Notes under the pieces: model-generated
The model's database searches: none
Told to the model about the DNA's origin: nothing
The model's input: only the letters and a program-made list of their open reading frames with translations
Shown here: positions 24,819 to 36,971 of the stretch, piece after piece
Layout of the letters: the number at the start of each line of letters is the position of its first letter
Numbering within the stretch: position 1 is the stretch's first letter
Program-made: the position numbers and the translations under genes
Source: an uncultured Pseudomonadota bacterium
GTDB lineage: Bacteria > Myxococcota_A > UBA796 > SXON01
Direction of reading: 5' to 3'
NCBI GenBank assembly: GCA_903891165.1
Contig: CAITDR010000048.1
Location: forward strand, 1-50,757
DNA length: 50,757 nucleotides

Positions 24819-26813
24819 ATGGACCCTGCTCAGCCTTCGCCTTCTGCCGACACCCCCCGCGCCCCAGGTTTTACGCCTGAAGCTTTCGGCAGGTATTATC
24901 TGGTGGATCGCATCGCAATGGGCGGGATGGCGGAGATTTTTAAGGCCAAGACCTTCGGTCACGGCGGCTTTGAAAATGTAGTGGTGATCAAGCGGATTCT
25001 CGCACACCTGTCCGAGAATCCCTCCTTCGTCAAGATGTTCATGGACGAGGCGAAGATCACCGCGCTCCTGCAGAATGGAAACATCGTCCGCATTTACGAT
25101 TTCGGAAAAATTGACCGAAATTACTTTATTGCAATGGAGTGTGTAGAGGGCAAAGACGTAAAGCAGGTACTCCGAAAACTGGCCGAACGTCGCAAGCTGA
25201 TTCCGCGTGAGTTTGCGGTATATATCGCGATGGAAGCGGCCAAGGGGCTGGACTACGCACATAAGCGGACCACCCTCCAGGGCTCACCGCTGGACATCGT
25301 CCATCGGGATGTGTCTCCCTCCAACATCCTCGTCTCTTACAACGGCGAGGTGAAGGTTGCGGACTTCGGCATTGTGAAAGCGGCGAATTGCGCAGAGACC
25401 ACCAACGAGGGGATGCTCAAGGGCAAGTTCGAGTACATGAGCCCAGAGCAGGCGGGTGGCAAGGATATTGACCGGCGCTCCGACATTTTTTCGGTGGGCA
25501 TCATCCTCTGGGAGATGCTGACCGGTCGGCGCCTGTTCAAGACCGACTCCGAGCTGAAGACGCTGGAGAAGATCAAGAGCGGCGATTTTGAGGCGCCCTC
25601 GAAGATGAACCACACCGTCCCGCCCCGGCTGGACGAGATCGTGATGCGCGCCCTGGCAGTGGATCCCGACGACCGCTACGCGGATGCCCGCGATCTACAC
25701 GCGGATCTCCTTGATTTTCTCTATCCTGCCCCGCCCGATGTGACCCAGCAGAGCCTCGCGCTGTACATGAAGGATCTGTTCACCGAGGAAGTCTCCGGCG
25801 AGCGGGACCGGATGGAAGAGGGCACCCGTCTGGCGCAGGCCATGCACGAGACGGCCGCTTCGTTGGACCTGGAGCCGGACTGGGAAGAGGGGGGATCGGC
25901 CCGCTCTCAACCCGGAAAAGCGGCGGCGGAGGCACACCAGCAACCAACAGCGTCGCGAATGCCCTTGGTGGCGGCGATTGTGCTGCTCTCGGTGGTGATC
26001 ATGATCGGGATCGGGGCAGTTGCCTGGATCTACCTGGATCAACCCGTCAAGACCACACCTTCGGAGATGCAGGTGCAGGTGGCCGCACCCACCACCAGCA
26101 CCATCCGCGTAAAAGTCAGCCCGGTGGCGGGAAAGGTCTACCTGGATGGGCGGCTGTACGGCGAGCAGAAGGAGGTGGTGATCGCCGAGGTCACCCCCGG
26201 CGCCGAGCACACCCTGCGGGTGGAAGCCGAGGGCTATCAGGCCTACGAAGAAAAAATGACCTTGGATGCGGGTTCTACGCTGCCAGTACCGGTGGTGTTG
26301 ACCGTGGTACCGGCCACCCCACCGCCCCCCTCTGATCGGAAGGAAGAACCAAGCACGGGCACAGCGGTGTTGCGGGTCAGCTCCAGCCCAGCGGGCGCGG
26401 AGGTGGTGATCAACGGGCGTGTGGTCGGGAAAACTCCCCTGGATTGGACCGGAAAGGCGAGCGAGCGCATCGGCCTGGAGCTACGCGCCAGCGGCTACCA
26501 GACCGTAAAGACCTTGGTGAACCTACCTCGCAGCGGTCGTGACTCTCAGAACTACAGCCTGCAAAAACAGGGCGACGTGCAGCCGCCGCCTCAGAACGTT
26601 CCGGCGGTGGGCAAGCTGACGGTGACCGTGCGTGGCGGCTGGGGCACCGTCTATGTCGATGGGGTCAAAAAAGGCGATGCCCCGAAGACCTGGGAACTGC
26701 CCGCGGGCAACCACACCATCAAGGTGGTGAACGTGGATGTGGGTCTGGACTACAGCCAGGATGTGAAGATCGAAGCGGGAAAGACGGCGACGATCAGCGT
26801 TTCGGGGCAGTAG
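24819..26813 (+). CDS. Ser/Thr protein kinase with TM helix and PEGA repeats
   Basis: The 664-residue protein has a kinase domain at about 24-310: RIAMGGMAEIFKAK, VVIKR lysine 58, HRDVSPSN at 162-169, DFG at 182, and an EYMSPEQAGG activation segment. A Glu/Ala-rich linker, one TM helix near 382-408 (PLVAAIVLLSVVIMIGIGAV) and an extracytoplasmic tail follow. The tail holds two clear PEGA-type repeats (GKVYLDGRLYGEQ, GAEVVINGRVVGKTPLDW) and a third weaker one (GTVYVDGVKKGDAP). HRDVSPxN loops are typical of Myxococcota receptor kinases. The tail probably senses or binds wall or surface material. Confidence 0.93.
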   Translation: MDPAQPSPSADTPRAPGFTPEAFGRYYLVDRIAMGGMAEIFKAKTFGHGGFENVVVIKRILAHLSENPSFVKMFMDEAKITALLQNGNIVRIYDFGKIDRNYFIAMECVEGKDVKQVLRKLAERRKLIPREFAVYIAMEAAKGLDYAHKRTTLQGSPLDIVHRDVSPSNILVSYNGEVKVADFGIVKAANCAETTNEGMLKGKFEYMSPEQAGGKDIDRRSDIFSVGIILWEMLTGRRLFKTDSELKTLEKIKSGDFEAPSKMNHTVPPRLDEIVMRALAVDPDDRYADARDLHADLLDFLYPAPPDVTQQSLALYMKDLFTEEVSGERDRMEEGTRLAQAMHETAASLDLEPDWEEGGSARSQPGKAAAEAHQQPTASRMPLVAAIVLLSVVIMIGIGAVAWIYLDQPVKTTPSEMQVQVAAPTTSTIRVKVSPVAGKVYLDGRLYGEQKEVVIAEVTPGAEHTLRVEAEGYQAYEEKMTLDAGSTLPVPVVLTVVPATPPPPSDRKEEPSTGTAVLRVSSSPAGAEVVINGRVVGKTPLDWTGKASERIGLELRASGYQTVKTLVNLPRSGRDSQNYSLQKQGDVQPPPQNVPAVGKLTVTVRGGWGTVYVDGVKKGDAPKTWELPAGNHTIKVVNVDVGLDYSQDVKIEAGKTATISVSGQ

Positions 26814-26816
26814 GCT

Positions 26817-27857
26817 TCAGGGCGCGGGCGCTTCTTCCTCCTCCCTGGACTTCCCAAAGGTCCAGGAAAGTCCTGCCATTCCCACCACCCGCTGCACAAA
26901 GGAGCCCTCCTCCTCGGCGGTGTCGTGGTGCGACATATTCCACTGCGCAAAAGTGCCACGCAACTGCGCCTGGAGAACCAGATGTTCGTTGAGGCTGTAC
27001 ATCCCACTCAGGCTGCCGCCTATCGCCGTTCGCCCCCCATAAGGTACGTCGTGCCAAAGCTCTGCACTCTCGGAAAGCAGGTCCAGCGTGCCGAGAATCT
27101 GAAAGGGCTTGACCACCCGAAAACCTGGCCCCGCCGAGAGGTTCAGACTGCGGGGTGGCTGGTAGCCTTTTTTGTTCGAATAGAGTGGAAGGCGGCCGGC
27201 GGCACTGAGCCAGAAAGTCCAGCGGGGCGACATCCACATCAGGCTCAGCTCGGCACCGGGTACAAAAGTCCCGGAACCCAGTTGGAGGTGTTGATGCGTC
27301 AAGCCCTGCTCGGTGAGCTGGAAGGGATCTTCTTCGGTTTTCCCGAAGGGCAGGCTGCTGCCCAGACCCACGCCGATCAGCACCTTCGGCAGCGGCATAT
27401 TGTACCAGCGCAACATCCAGGTGCCGTCGGTCAGGCCCCCCAGGGTCTCGTTGCGATGGTGGATGTCGTCGTAGGGGGGCTCAAAAACCGCTCCCTCCAG
27501 GGTGTAGTAGTCTACCCGGACCACACGGAGATCCACCGGAACCATGAGCGAAAGCTGAAAACCCTTGCCCAGCCCTGCAGTCAGACCCGGCTCCAGGCGG
27601 AACCAGGTGATCTGCTGATCATGCAGGTGCACCGGGATCTCTTGCTGGGCGCAGAGCAGGGGCGCAACTTCCGGGCAGAAGGCTTCGTGCTGAATGCGCA
27701 CGCCTGTGCCGGACAACAACACATCCGCCCGGAATTGACCCGGTTCAAGGTATGGGTTGGTGCGGGATCCTCCAGCCTGGAGGCTCGGGTTACTTCAGCC
27801 GGGTCAGGCACCCAGAGCGGGGGGCAGCCCCATCAACAGCGCCAGCATCATGGTCAT
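26817..27857 (-). pseudogene. Outer-membrane-like beta protein, signal peptide separated by two in-frame stops
   Basis: The ATG at 27857 overlaps the thioredoxin stop (ATGA) and encodes a clean signal peptide, MTMMLALLMGLPPALGA. Two in-frame TGA codons follow (27804-27806 and 27798-27800). In the same frame, a long natural-looking sequence resumes (NPYLEPGQFRADVLLSGTG) and runs to 26817. The 302-codon remainder could only start at an internal GTG (27722), without a signal. It is rich in alternating polar/hydrophobic stretches, Tyr, Trp and Gly, as in outer-membrane barrels (LSLMVPVDLRVVRVDYYT). Either the gene has decayed or the first 60 bp contain a base error. No family recognised. Confidence 0.6.
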
Positions 27858-28495
27858 TTCAGCGCCTTTTTTGCCTTTGCAAGGGCATCTTCTACCACAC
27901 TGCCCCGGTAGATCACCTTCCCCTTGGCATCCACCACAATCAGGTAGGGCAGGCCCTCCGCCCACTCCAGGTGCTGCTTGACCACCGGCTGGGCAAAACT
28001 CTCCTCGGGATCCTTGCCCTCCAGGGTCACCACCCGCACTGCCAAGCGACTCTCCGCCTTCAAGGCTGCCTTCAGCGTCTCGGCCACCCCGATACAGGGG
28101 CCACACCAGGGCGCCCCGAAGTCATAGACGGTGACCTTCCCCGGTACAGGATCCAGGGGGACCAGCTCTCCGCGCGAGACGATGCGGGCATCCAGATCTG
28201 CCACGTTGGCCCAGGGTTCAATGCGGGGTTTGGTGCCTTCGGGACAACTTTCAACCGCCTCGATCTTCTGGGCCGGGAAACCCGCACTTTCGAAAGCCGC
28301 GCGCAGCCGCGCCTCGTCCACGGCCGCCTTCAACACCACACAGCTCTGGTCGGTGGCGGGATCGACGCCTACAGCCTCGACAAAATCCAGCGCCTGCACC
28401 GCGACCACCACCTTCTGGCCACAGCAGTCATCGTCGATGTCGGTGGTGCTTACCACCAGCACCGCGGCCAGTGCGGAGGAGATCAAGAGCAACAT
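27854..28495 (-). CDS. Exported thioredoxin-like protein with extra N-terminal domain
   Basis: The 213-residue product has a short signal-like start (MLLLISSALAAVLVV), an N-terminal region of about 75 residues with DDDCCG and an HMA-like alternation, then a thioredoxin fold. The fold carries the redox motif WCGPC inside VYDFGAPWCGPCIGV and the cis-Pro in EGLPYLIVVDAKG. It likely acts in the periplasm in disulfide or cytochrome maturation chemistry. It is coupled by ATGA to the barrel-like gene downstream, which suggests a shared envelope function. Confidence 0.82.
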   Translation of the reverse strand: MLLLISSALAAVLVVSTTDIDDDCCGQKVVVAVQALDFVEAVGVDPATDQSCVVLKAAVDEARLRAAFESAGFPAQKIEAVESCPEGTKPRIEPWANVADLDARIVSRGELVPLDPVPGKVTVYDFGAPWCGPCIGVAETLKAALKAESRLAVRVVTLEGKDPEESFAQPVVKQHLEWAEGLPYLIVVDAKGKVIYRGSVVEDALAKAKKALK

Positions 28496-28540
28496 CGGCT
28501 TTCTCTATCTGGAATGGATCGGTTGCACCGGTAGGGTTGC

Positions 28541-29071
28541 TTACGCCAGACGTTGTTGAAGGCAAGCCGCATCCTCCGGGCTGAACGCGACCAGGATCAC
28601 GTCGATGGGGACGAGGATGCCCTCGGAAATACGGAAATTGGCGGGGTGCGCATCGAAGAGGCCGACGTTACCCATCAGGTAGCTGTGCGAGCCCTCGTAG
28701 CCCATAGGTTCAATATCCAGGCGGCGAAAGCCGTATGTCACCAGCCCTTCGTCGATCTCGTGCAGGGTGGGCGCCAGCCCATCGATGTGGCGCTGGCTGG
28801 TGACACAGCGCCAACCTCGGGGATCCTCGATAACTCCTTCAAAACGAAGGTCATCGCCGAACAAATCCACCTGTAGCTGAAGACGGCGGAGATAGGGAAG
28901 AGCGGTGGCGTTCAGAAGGAGTGGCCGGCCCCCCACCAGCTCCACGGTATAGCCCGTGTACCAGGGCTTTGTCGCCTTGATCCAGCGACTTCCAATAGCC
29001 GGGTGGAGAATATGGCAGACATCGTGCTCACGGCCGCCTCTTCGAAAATTATACAGATCCGGCGCGATCAA
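28541..29071 (-). CDS. Polyvalent-protein-kinase-like protein
   Basis: From TTG 29071, which overlaps the previous stop as TTGA, the product is 176 residues. It follows a pattern I know from the putative polyvalent protein kinase domain of phage and mobile-element proteins: an early His-containing segment, K-x-T (WIKATKPWYTGY), YLRRLQLQVDLFGDDLRFEG, VTSQRHIDG with a following HEIDEGLVTYGF, and a late DAHPANFRI plus LVPIDVI that mimic kinase catalytic and metal loops. The frame is open to 29257, but that part encodes the small gene in another frame. Assignment is by memory of motifs, so moderate. The gene may have come in by transfer. Confidence 0.55.
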   Translation of the reverse strand: MIAPDLYNFRRGGREHDVCHILHPAIGSRWIKATKPWYTGYTVELVGGRPLLLNATALPYLRRLQLQVDLFGDDLRFEGVIEDPRGWRCVTSQRHIDGLAPTLHEIDEGLVTYGFRRLDIEPMGYEGSHSYLMGNVGLFDAHPANFRISEGILVPIDVILVAFSPEDAACLQQRLA

Positions 29072-29241
29072 TCGCCCATACGAAGCCGCGAAGGCACGGA
29101 GGGCGCGCCATTCAAATCCTCCCGCCTCGCCTTCAGGGACACCTCCATGGCGCGCTGCATCTGCGCATACGCCTCGTTCGACGGCGTCAATGGCTGTTTG
29201 GAGCGCAACTCCCGGAGCATCTGAACGGTCACCTTGGCCAT
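29068..29241 (-). CDS. Small protein upstream of and overlapping the polyvalent-kinase-like gene
   Basis: ATG 29241 to TGA 29068 encodes 57 residues (MAKVTVQMLRELRSK, then EAYAQMQRAMEVSLKARRED), a helical, charged, natural-looking composition. It overlaps the next gene by TTGA, implying translational coupling. The alternative reading of this DNA in the kinase-like frame is Gly/Ala-rich and unlikely. No family recognised; it could be a small partner or regulator. Confidence 0.5.
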   Translation of the reverse strand: MAKVTVQMLRELRSKQPLTPSNEAYAQMQRAMEVSLKARREDLNGAPSVPSRLRMGD

Positions 29242-29363
29242 CACCCTCTCCGGACACGGTAGGAGTCCTGTCTACCTGATCTCTGTATGCACAGCACGCG
29301 GAGCCGTCAACCCACCGGCCAGAGCGACCTCCCTCCCAAGCTCCCCTCTCCCCCTCCTACTCC

Positions 29364-29393
29364 AAAAAGACCAAAGGCGCCGTCACCGGCGCC
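29364..29393 (-). terminator. Rho-independent terminator of the ATP synthase operon
   Basis: Read leftward, GGCGCC pairs with GGCGCC across GGTGAC and is followed by TTTGGTCTTTTT. It lies about 72 bp past the epsilon stop. Confidence 0.8.
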
Positions 29394-29401
29394 AATGTCA
29401 A

Positions 29402-29449
29402 GAGCAGTCCTCGAAGGCTGCTCAACTTCCGGGAGCTAAACCCCCGGAA
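29402..29449. repeat. Two further stem-loops between atpC and its terminator
   Basis: GAGCAGTC pairs with GGCTGCTC around a short loop (29402-29423), and TTCCGGG pairs with CCCGGAA (29427-29449). With the terminator they form three hairpins in a row in the 3' untranslated region, possibly protecting the mRNA end. Confidence 0.5.
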
Positions 29450-29464
29450 ATCCTCCCCAAAAGC

Positions 29465-29716
29465 TCAGCCTTCGCAGCTCTCGGTGAGCACCACCACCTG
29501 AGCCGGACCGGCTTCGGCAAAACCGGCGCCGATCGCCAGGACCCGCTTGCCGTCGCTGTTGCGGATGGTAAGGCTGCCCGGACGCAGGGTGGTAAGGAAG
29601 GGAATATGTCCGGGAAGTACCCCGAACTCTCCCAAAGTCCCCGGCGCCTGAACTTCCAGCACCTCGCCGCTGAAGGCGCTGCCGCGTGGAGTGACAATCT
29701 GGAGCTTGATAGCCAT
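29465..29716 (-). CDS. atpC: ATP synthase epsilon subunit lacking the C-terminal helical domain
   Basis: The 83-residue product contains the full N-terminal beta-sandwich (MAIKLQIVTPRGSAFSG, GEFGVLPGHIPFLTTLRPG, GFAEAGPAQVVVLTE) but stops where the two C-terminal helices would begin; full-length epsilon is about 130-140 residues. No continuation is found in other frames before the terminator hairpins. In F1 the beta-sandwich joins gamma to the c ring, and the helices inhibit ATP hydrolysis. This enzyme should therefore lack that inhibition. Similar short epsilon subunits are known in green sulfur bacteria. It starts 3 bp after atpD ends. Confidence 0.92.
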   Translation of the reverse strand: MAIKLQIVTPRGSAFSGEVLEVQAPGTLGEFGVLPGHIPFLTTLRPGSLTIRNSDGKRVLAIGAGFAEAGPAQVVVLTESCEG

Positions 29717-29719
29717 GGA

Positions 29720-32079
<2,360 letters not shown>

Positions 32080-32082
32080 GGC

Positions 32083-33654
<1,572 letters not shown>

Positions 33655-34209
33655 TTATGCCTGGGTGCTCTCCAGCAGGGAGCGTTGAATGTTGTCAAGA
33701 CGGGTCTGGAGGGAGGCGTCGAAGACCCGACTGCCTACCCGCGCAACAATGCCGCCGAGCAGAGAAGAATCCACCCGGGTGGTGAGGACGACGTGGCGGT
33801 CCATGGCCTTGGAGAGGGCCTCGCGGATACGCTCCTGCATGGCCGGGCTCATCTCGCCCGAGGCCACCACTTCGGCGCGGACCCGACCGGCAGCCTTGTC
33901 CGCCAGGGTCCGGTAGGACTGGTGGATTTCGGCCAGGAAGCCGAAGCGGCCTTTGTCGAGGAGGAGGCGGGCGAAGTTGCGCACATCGTGGTGCACGTGG
34001 AGACGTGCGAGGATGGCATCCAGTACCTGGCGACGCTCGGCCATGGTGAAGGTGGGGTTGGAGAGGATGGCCTGCGCCTCGGGGCCTGCGGTCTTCACCG
34101 CTTCCACAAGGTGGGTCAGCTCTTCAAAGCGCTTGTCGATCGCATGATCTTCGGATGCGAGCTCAAAAAATGCCTGCGCATAACGCCGGGCGAGGGAGCC
34201 TTCGTTCAT
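33655..34209 (-). CDS. atpH: ATP synthase delta subunit
   Basis: The 184-residue protein has the delta/OSCP pattern: LARRYAQAFFELASE at the start, NFARLLLDKGRFGFLAEI in the middle, and a VDSSLLGGIVARVGSRVFDAS C-terminus. It connects the stator b subunits to the top of F1. The ATG overlaps the atpF stop (ATGA). Confidence 0.95.
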   Translation of the reverse strand: MNEGSLARRYAQAFFELASEDHAIDKRFEELTHLVEAVKTAGPEAQAILSNPTFTMAERRQVLDAILARLHVHHDVRNFARLLLDKGRFGFLAEIHQSYRTLADKAAGRVRAEVVASGEMSPAMQERIREALSKAMDRHVVLTTRVDSSLLGGIVARVGSRVFDASLQTRLDNIQRSLLESTQA

Positions 34210-34817
34210 CGAACCTCCTGACCGATCACATCGAGGAATTCACGGGCGAAACGCCGCTGATCATCGACGGAGAGTGCGTCAGACGCCTTCTGGCGCGCCA
34301 GACCCACCGACAGGCGGATGGCCTCTTCGCGCAGCGTGATGCGTGCGCGCTCGGTCTCTTCCCGAATGGTGCGACCCGCAACCTCTTCCATACGCTTGGC
34401 GTCGGCAGAGGCTTTTTCGCGAAGGCGGATGGCCTCCTGATCGGCCTCCCACTCGGCGGTGGTCCGCATCTCCTGGATCTTCTGGTCCAGACCGGCCAAG
34501 CGCGCTTCCACTTCCGCGTAGCGACGCTGGGACTCGGCGCGCAGGTTGGTCGCCTCGTCGATGGACTTCCGGATCCCCGCAGCGCGGCTGGCCAGCGCAT
34601 CCTTGATCGGACGGCGGGTAAGCGCGAAGAGGATTCCACCAAAGATCAGGAGCGAGCTGCTCTTGATCGCCAGCTCTTGGAGAGGAATCCCCTCGTGGTG
34701 GGCTCCCTCTTCGCCATGCTCTTCCGAAGCAGCGGCGTGCTCGCCGTGTTCGGCAGAAGCGGCCGGAGCCTCTCCCTCTCCCGAAGCCAGCGCGAAGGAA
34801 ATCAAGAACCAAAGCAT
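34206..34817 (-). CDS. atpF: ATP synthase b subunit with signal-like start and His/Glu-rich segment
   Basis: The 203-residue subunit begins with a signal-peptide-like MLWFLISFALASGEG, then an acidic His-rich stretch (EHGEHAAASEEHGEEGAHHE). The membrane helix follows (SSSLLIFGGILFALTRRPI) and a long charged coiled coil to the end. Classical b subunits start directly with the TM helix, so the extra 45 residues are unusual and probably face the periplasm after cleavage. It lies between b' and delta, coupled to delta. Confidence 0.9.
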   Translation of the reverse strand: MLWFLISFALASGEGEAPAASAEHGEHAAASEEHGEEGAHHEGIPLQELAIKSSSLLIFGGILFALTRRPIKDALASRAAGIRKSIDEATNLRAESQRRYAEVEARLAGLDQKIQEMRTTAEWEADQEAIRLREKASADAKRMEEVAGRTIREETERARITLREEAIRLSVGLARQKASDALSVDDQRRFAREFLDVIGQEVR

Positions 34818-34819
34818 GT

Positions 34820-35257
34820 TCAGCCCTCCAGCTTGCGGCCCAGCGCCTGCTGAGCGATATCGTGGGCCAGCCCATCGGACTCGGCAGCGAGACCATTTCG
34901 GGCGATCGCGGCCACTTCTCCGAGTTGCTTCATCGCTTCAGCAACACGCAGGTCGGTGGCCTGACGGGCAACGGTGACCAGCCGCTGGTACTCGGCGTTG
35001 GCTTCCGCGCGGCGCTGAGTGCGCAGCTCGGTAATTTCAACGCGGGTTTTTTCGATTGCCGCCTCGTACTGACCTACCATATTCTCGGCCTTGGCCAGCA
35101 GTGCCTCGGCGTCGTGCCGCACCCCACGGGTGGCCACATCGCGCTCAAGCACAAAAGCCAGCATGGGATCGAACAGGATCACCTTGAGGCCAACGATGAC
35201 CACAAGGAAAGGCAGGATCTGGACGAGGACCAGGTACAGGTCGGGGATGATGTTCAT
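34820..35257 (-). CDS. atpF': ATP synthase b' subunit
   Basis: The 145-residue protein has an N-terminal TM helix (LYLVLVQILPFLVVIVGLKV, then LFDPMLAFVLERD), the b' pattern, and a charged coiled coil. It would form a b-b' heterodimeric stator with the next gene, 2 bp away. It is the first gene of the operon. The promoter should lie in 35258-35376. Genes for a and c subunits do not precede it. Confidence 0.9.
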   Translation of the reverse strand: MNIIPDLYLVLVQILPFLVVIVGLKVILFDPMLAFVLERDVATRGVRHDAEALLAKAENMVGQYEAAIEKTRVEITELRTQRRAEANAEYQRLVTVARQATDLRVAEAMKQLGEVAAIARNGLAAESDGLAHDIAQQALGRKLEG

Positions 35258-35375
35258 CTAGCCGCTCCCGGGGGCGCCGGGCTATCCGATTGCCCCTCTC
35301 CTCGCAAGGCGGGGAAAGCCCCTCCGCAGAGGAAGAGGCAGGTCTTTGCCAGTCAAGACGTAGCGAAAAAGGAAA

Positions 35376-35408
35376 AAGGCCACGGAGGACATCCGGAGCC
35401 TTTTTTTT
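35376..35408. terminator. Probable bidirectional terminator between a lipoprotein gene and the atp operon
   Basis: GGC-CGGA pairs with TCCG-GCC across GGACA with two internal mismatches. It is flanked by A-rich sequence on the left and T8 on the right, so it can end leftward transcripts from the lipoprotein gene. A 120-bp leader before atpF' follows. Confidence 0.65.
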
Positions 35409-35436
35409 GGAAGCTCTCCCGCGGCGGCGGGAAGGC

Positions 35437-35889
35437 TCAGTTCGCGTTCGGCACGGGGCCGGTGCCGAGCTTCACGCCGTGGGCTTCCACAGTGGCGCAG
35501 CGCTTGCCGAAGACGGGCTGGCCGAAGGGGGAGAAGCCGGTCACATGCTCATGCACCTTAGGGGCATAGATGTTGGTGGCTTCGGGCATCTTCTCGATCG
35601 CGTCGTAGAGGGCGCGGGCCGCTTCGGGAGAGGGGCCCCCGATAGGCAGCATTCCGAGGATCGCAGACAGGGGATCCGCGGCGCCGCCGCCCCCGATGCT
35701 GCCCTGCTGGTCGGTGAAGAGGTGACCCCAGTCGATCGCGAAGATGTAGGTCCCACAGGCTTCGGCGCTGGTGGAGCCCATCACGCTGTAGTTCACGCTG
35801 GCGAAGGGCAGCGGTGCCCCGGGAACAGTCCAGTACTTCAGGTTACAACCACCGAGTACCAGAACGGACAGAAGGAAAAGATTACGCAT
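35437..35889 (-). CDS. Predicted lipoprotein of unknown function
   Basis: The 150-residue product has a lipoprotein signal ending VLVLGGC (Cys15). The mature part resembles small TRL-like lipoproteins (FASVNYSVMGSTSAEACGTY, IFAIDWGHLFTDQQG), with an Ala/Glu helix and a YAPKVHEHVTGFSPFG end. I cannot assign a function. It is monocistronic, with its own terminator, and divergent from the operon at 36021. Confidence 0.8.
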   Translation of the reverse strand: MRNLFLLSVLVLGGCNLKYWTVPGAPLPFASVNYSVMGSTSAEACGTYIFAIDWGHLFTDQQGSIGGGGAADPLSAILGMLPIGGPSPEAARALYDAIEKMPEATNIYAPKVHEHVTGFSPFGQPVFGKRCATVEAHGVKLGTGPVPNAN

Positions 35890-36020
35890 AGGACCTCCGA
35901 AGGAGGCGCGCCTAATCCGCCTCTCTTGACCCTGCCAGGGGCCGATCCGGAAATCCTCGCTTTTTCAGGCCAGGATGCCAGAAGGGGTCAGAGCAGCTAC
36001 ATGGCCGCACCGGGGGCCTT

Positions 36021-36971
36021 TTGCGGGTAGGGATCGTCATCTCCAATGCGGCGGCAACCAACCCGACCCACTCCACCGTGCACCTCGCCCTGGCCGCGCT
36101 GCAGGCTGGCCATGTGCTCCGCTTTATCGAACCTTGGGACTTTGAGGTAGAGACCGACGGACGTATCCAGGCCCGGGCGCACTGCATCGACAGCGCGCCC
36201 CAAAGCCGAGAAGATTTGGCCCGGATGTTGGTGGAACGCCAGCTTCCACGCCGAAACATCGAGGTGGACCGTCTCGACATCCTCCTTCTTCGTGTAAACC
36301 CACTTCACGATGCCGTCCACAGCTTTGCCCTCCTGGCCGAACAAGCCGGCGTCCGGGTGCTCAACAGCCCCGCTTCTCTGCCGCGAACCAACCACAAGGG
36401 CTGGCTGGCTACCCTTCCTGGCGTGCCCCGCCCCGCCACCCTGGTCACCCGCTCGCGGTCGGCCGCCGAGCGTTTTGCCGTCGCCTGCACGACGGGGGTG
36501 GTGGTGAAGCCGGCACGCTCCTGTGGAGGTCGGGGGGTATCGCTAATTCGTGGCCTTCGTGGCCTGGAAGCCGCGATGGAGGCCGCCTTCAAGGCGGGGG
36601 ACGGCTATGTGGTGGTGCAGGCCTACCTGCCCGAGGCGGCCGACGGCGAGAAGCGCCTGCTCTGGCTGGATGGAAGGCTCTTGGGCGGCTACTTGAGGCA
36701 GCGGGCTCCCGGAGAGCTTCGCCACAACCTCAAAGCGGGGGCCACCCCTCAATTCTGCGCATTAACCGCCAAAGATCAACAGATCCTGGACAGCCTGACG
36801 CCGCACCTGCGCCGGGAAGGCATCTGGTTTGCAGGGGTGGACGTGATCGGCGGCTCGGTGGTGGAAGTCAACGTGCTTAACCCTGGCGGCCTTCACTATT
36901 CCGGCCTCTTTGCAGGTCAGGATCTTGCCGCCGACCTCATACATTCTCTCAGTAACCGGATGGAACGATGA
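36021..36971 (+). CDS. ATP-grasp ligase, glutathione synthetase-like
   Basis: The 316-residue protein has the GshB outline: MRVGIVISNA start, DILLLRVNPLHDAVHSF, VLNSPASLPRTNHKGWLA, and the ATP-grasp VVVKPARSCGGRGVSLI. Later segments are VVQAYLPEAADGEKRLLWLDG, RHNLKAGATPQ and DVIGGSVVEVNVLNPGGLHY. It should join a carboxylate and an amine with ATP, as in gamma-Glu-Cys plus Gly, although the true substrate may differ. The TTG at 36021 fits the family start; the nearby ATG at 36001 is out of frame. It overlaps the next gene by ATGA. Confidence 0.8.
   Translation: MRVGIVISNAAATNPTHSTVHLALAALQAGHVLRFIEPWDFEVETDGRIQARAHCIDSAPQSREDLARMLVERQLPRRNIEVDRLDILLLRVNPLHDAVHSFALLAEQAGVRVLNSPASLPRTNHKGWLATLPGVPRPATLVTRSRSAAERFAVACTTGVVVKPARSCGGRGVSLIRGLRGLEAAMEAAFKAGDGYVVVQAYLPEAADGEKRLLWLDGRLLGGYLRQRAPGELRHNLKAGATPQFCALTAKDQQILDSLTPHLRREGIWFAGVDVIGGSVVEVNVLNPGGLHYSGLFAGQDLAADLIHSLSNRMER

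Noticed and set aside
29068-29257. N-terminal extension of the polyvalent-kinase-like gene to GTG 29257
   Set aside because: That frame gives Gly/Ala-rich filler, while the other frame gives a natural small protein ending in a TTGA overlap.
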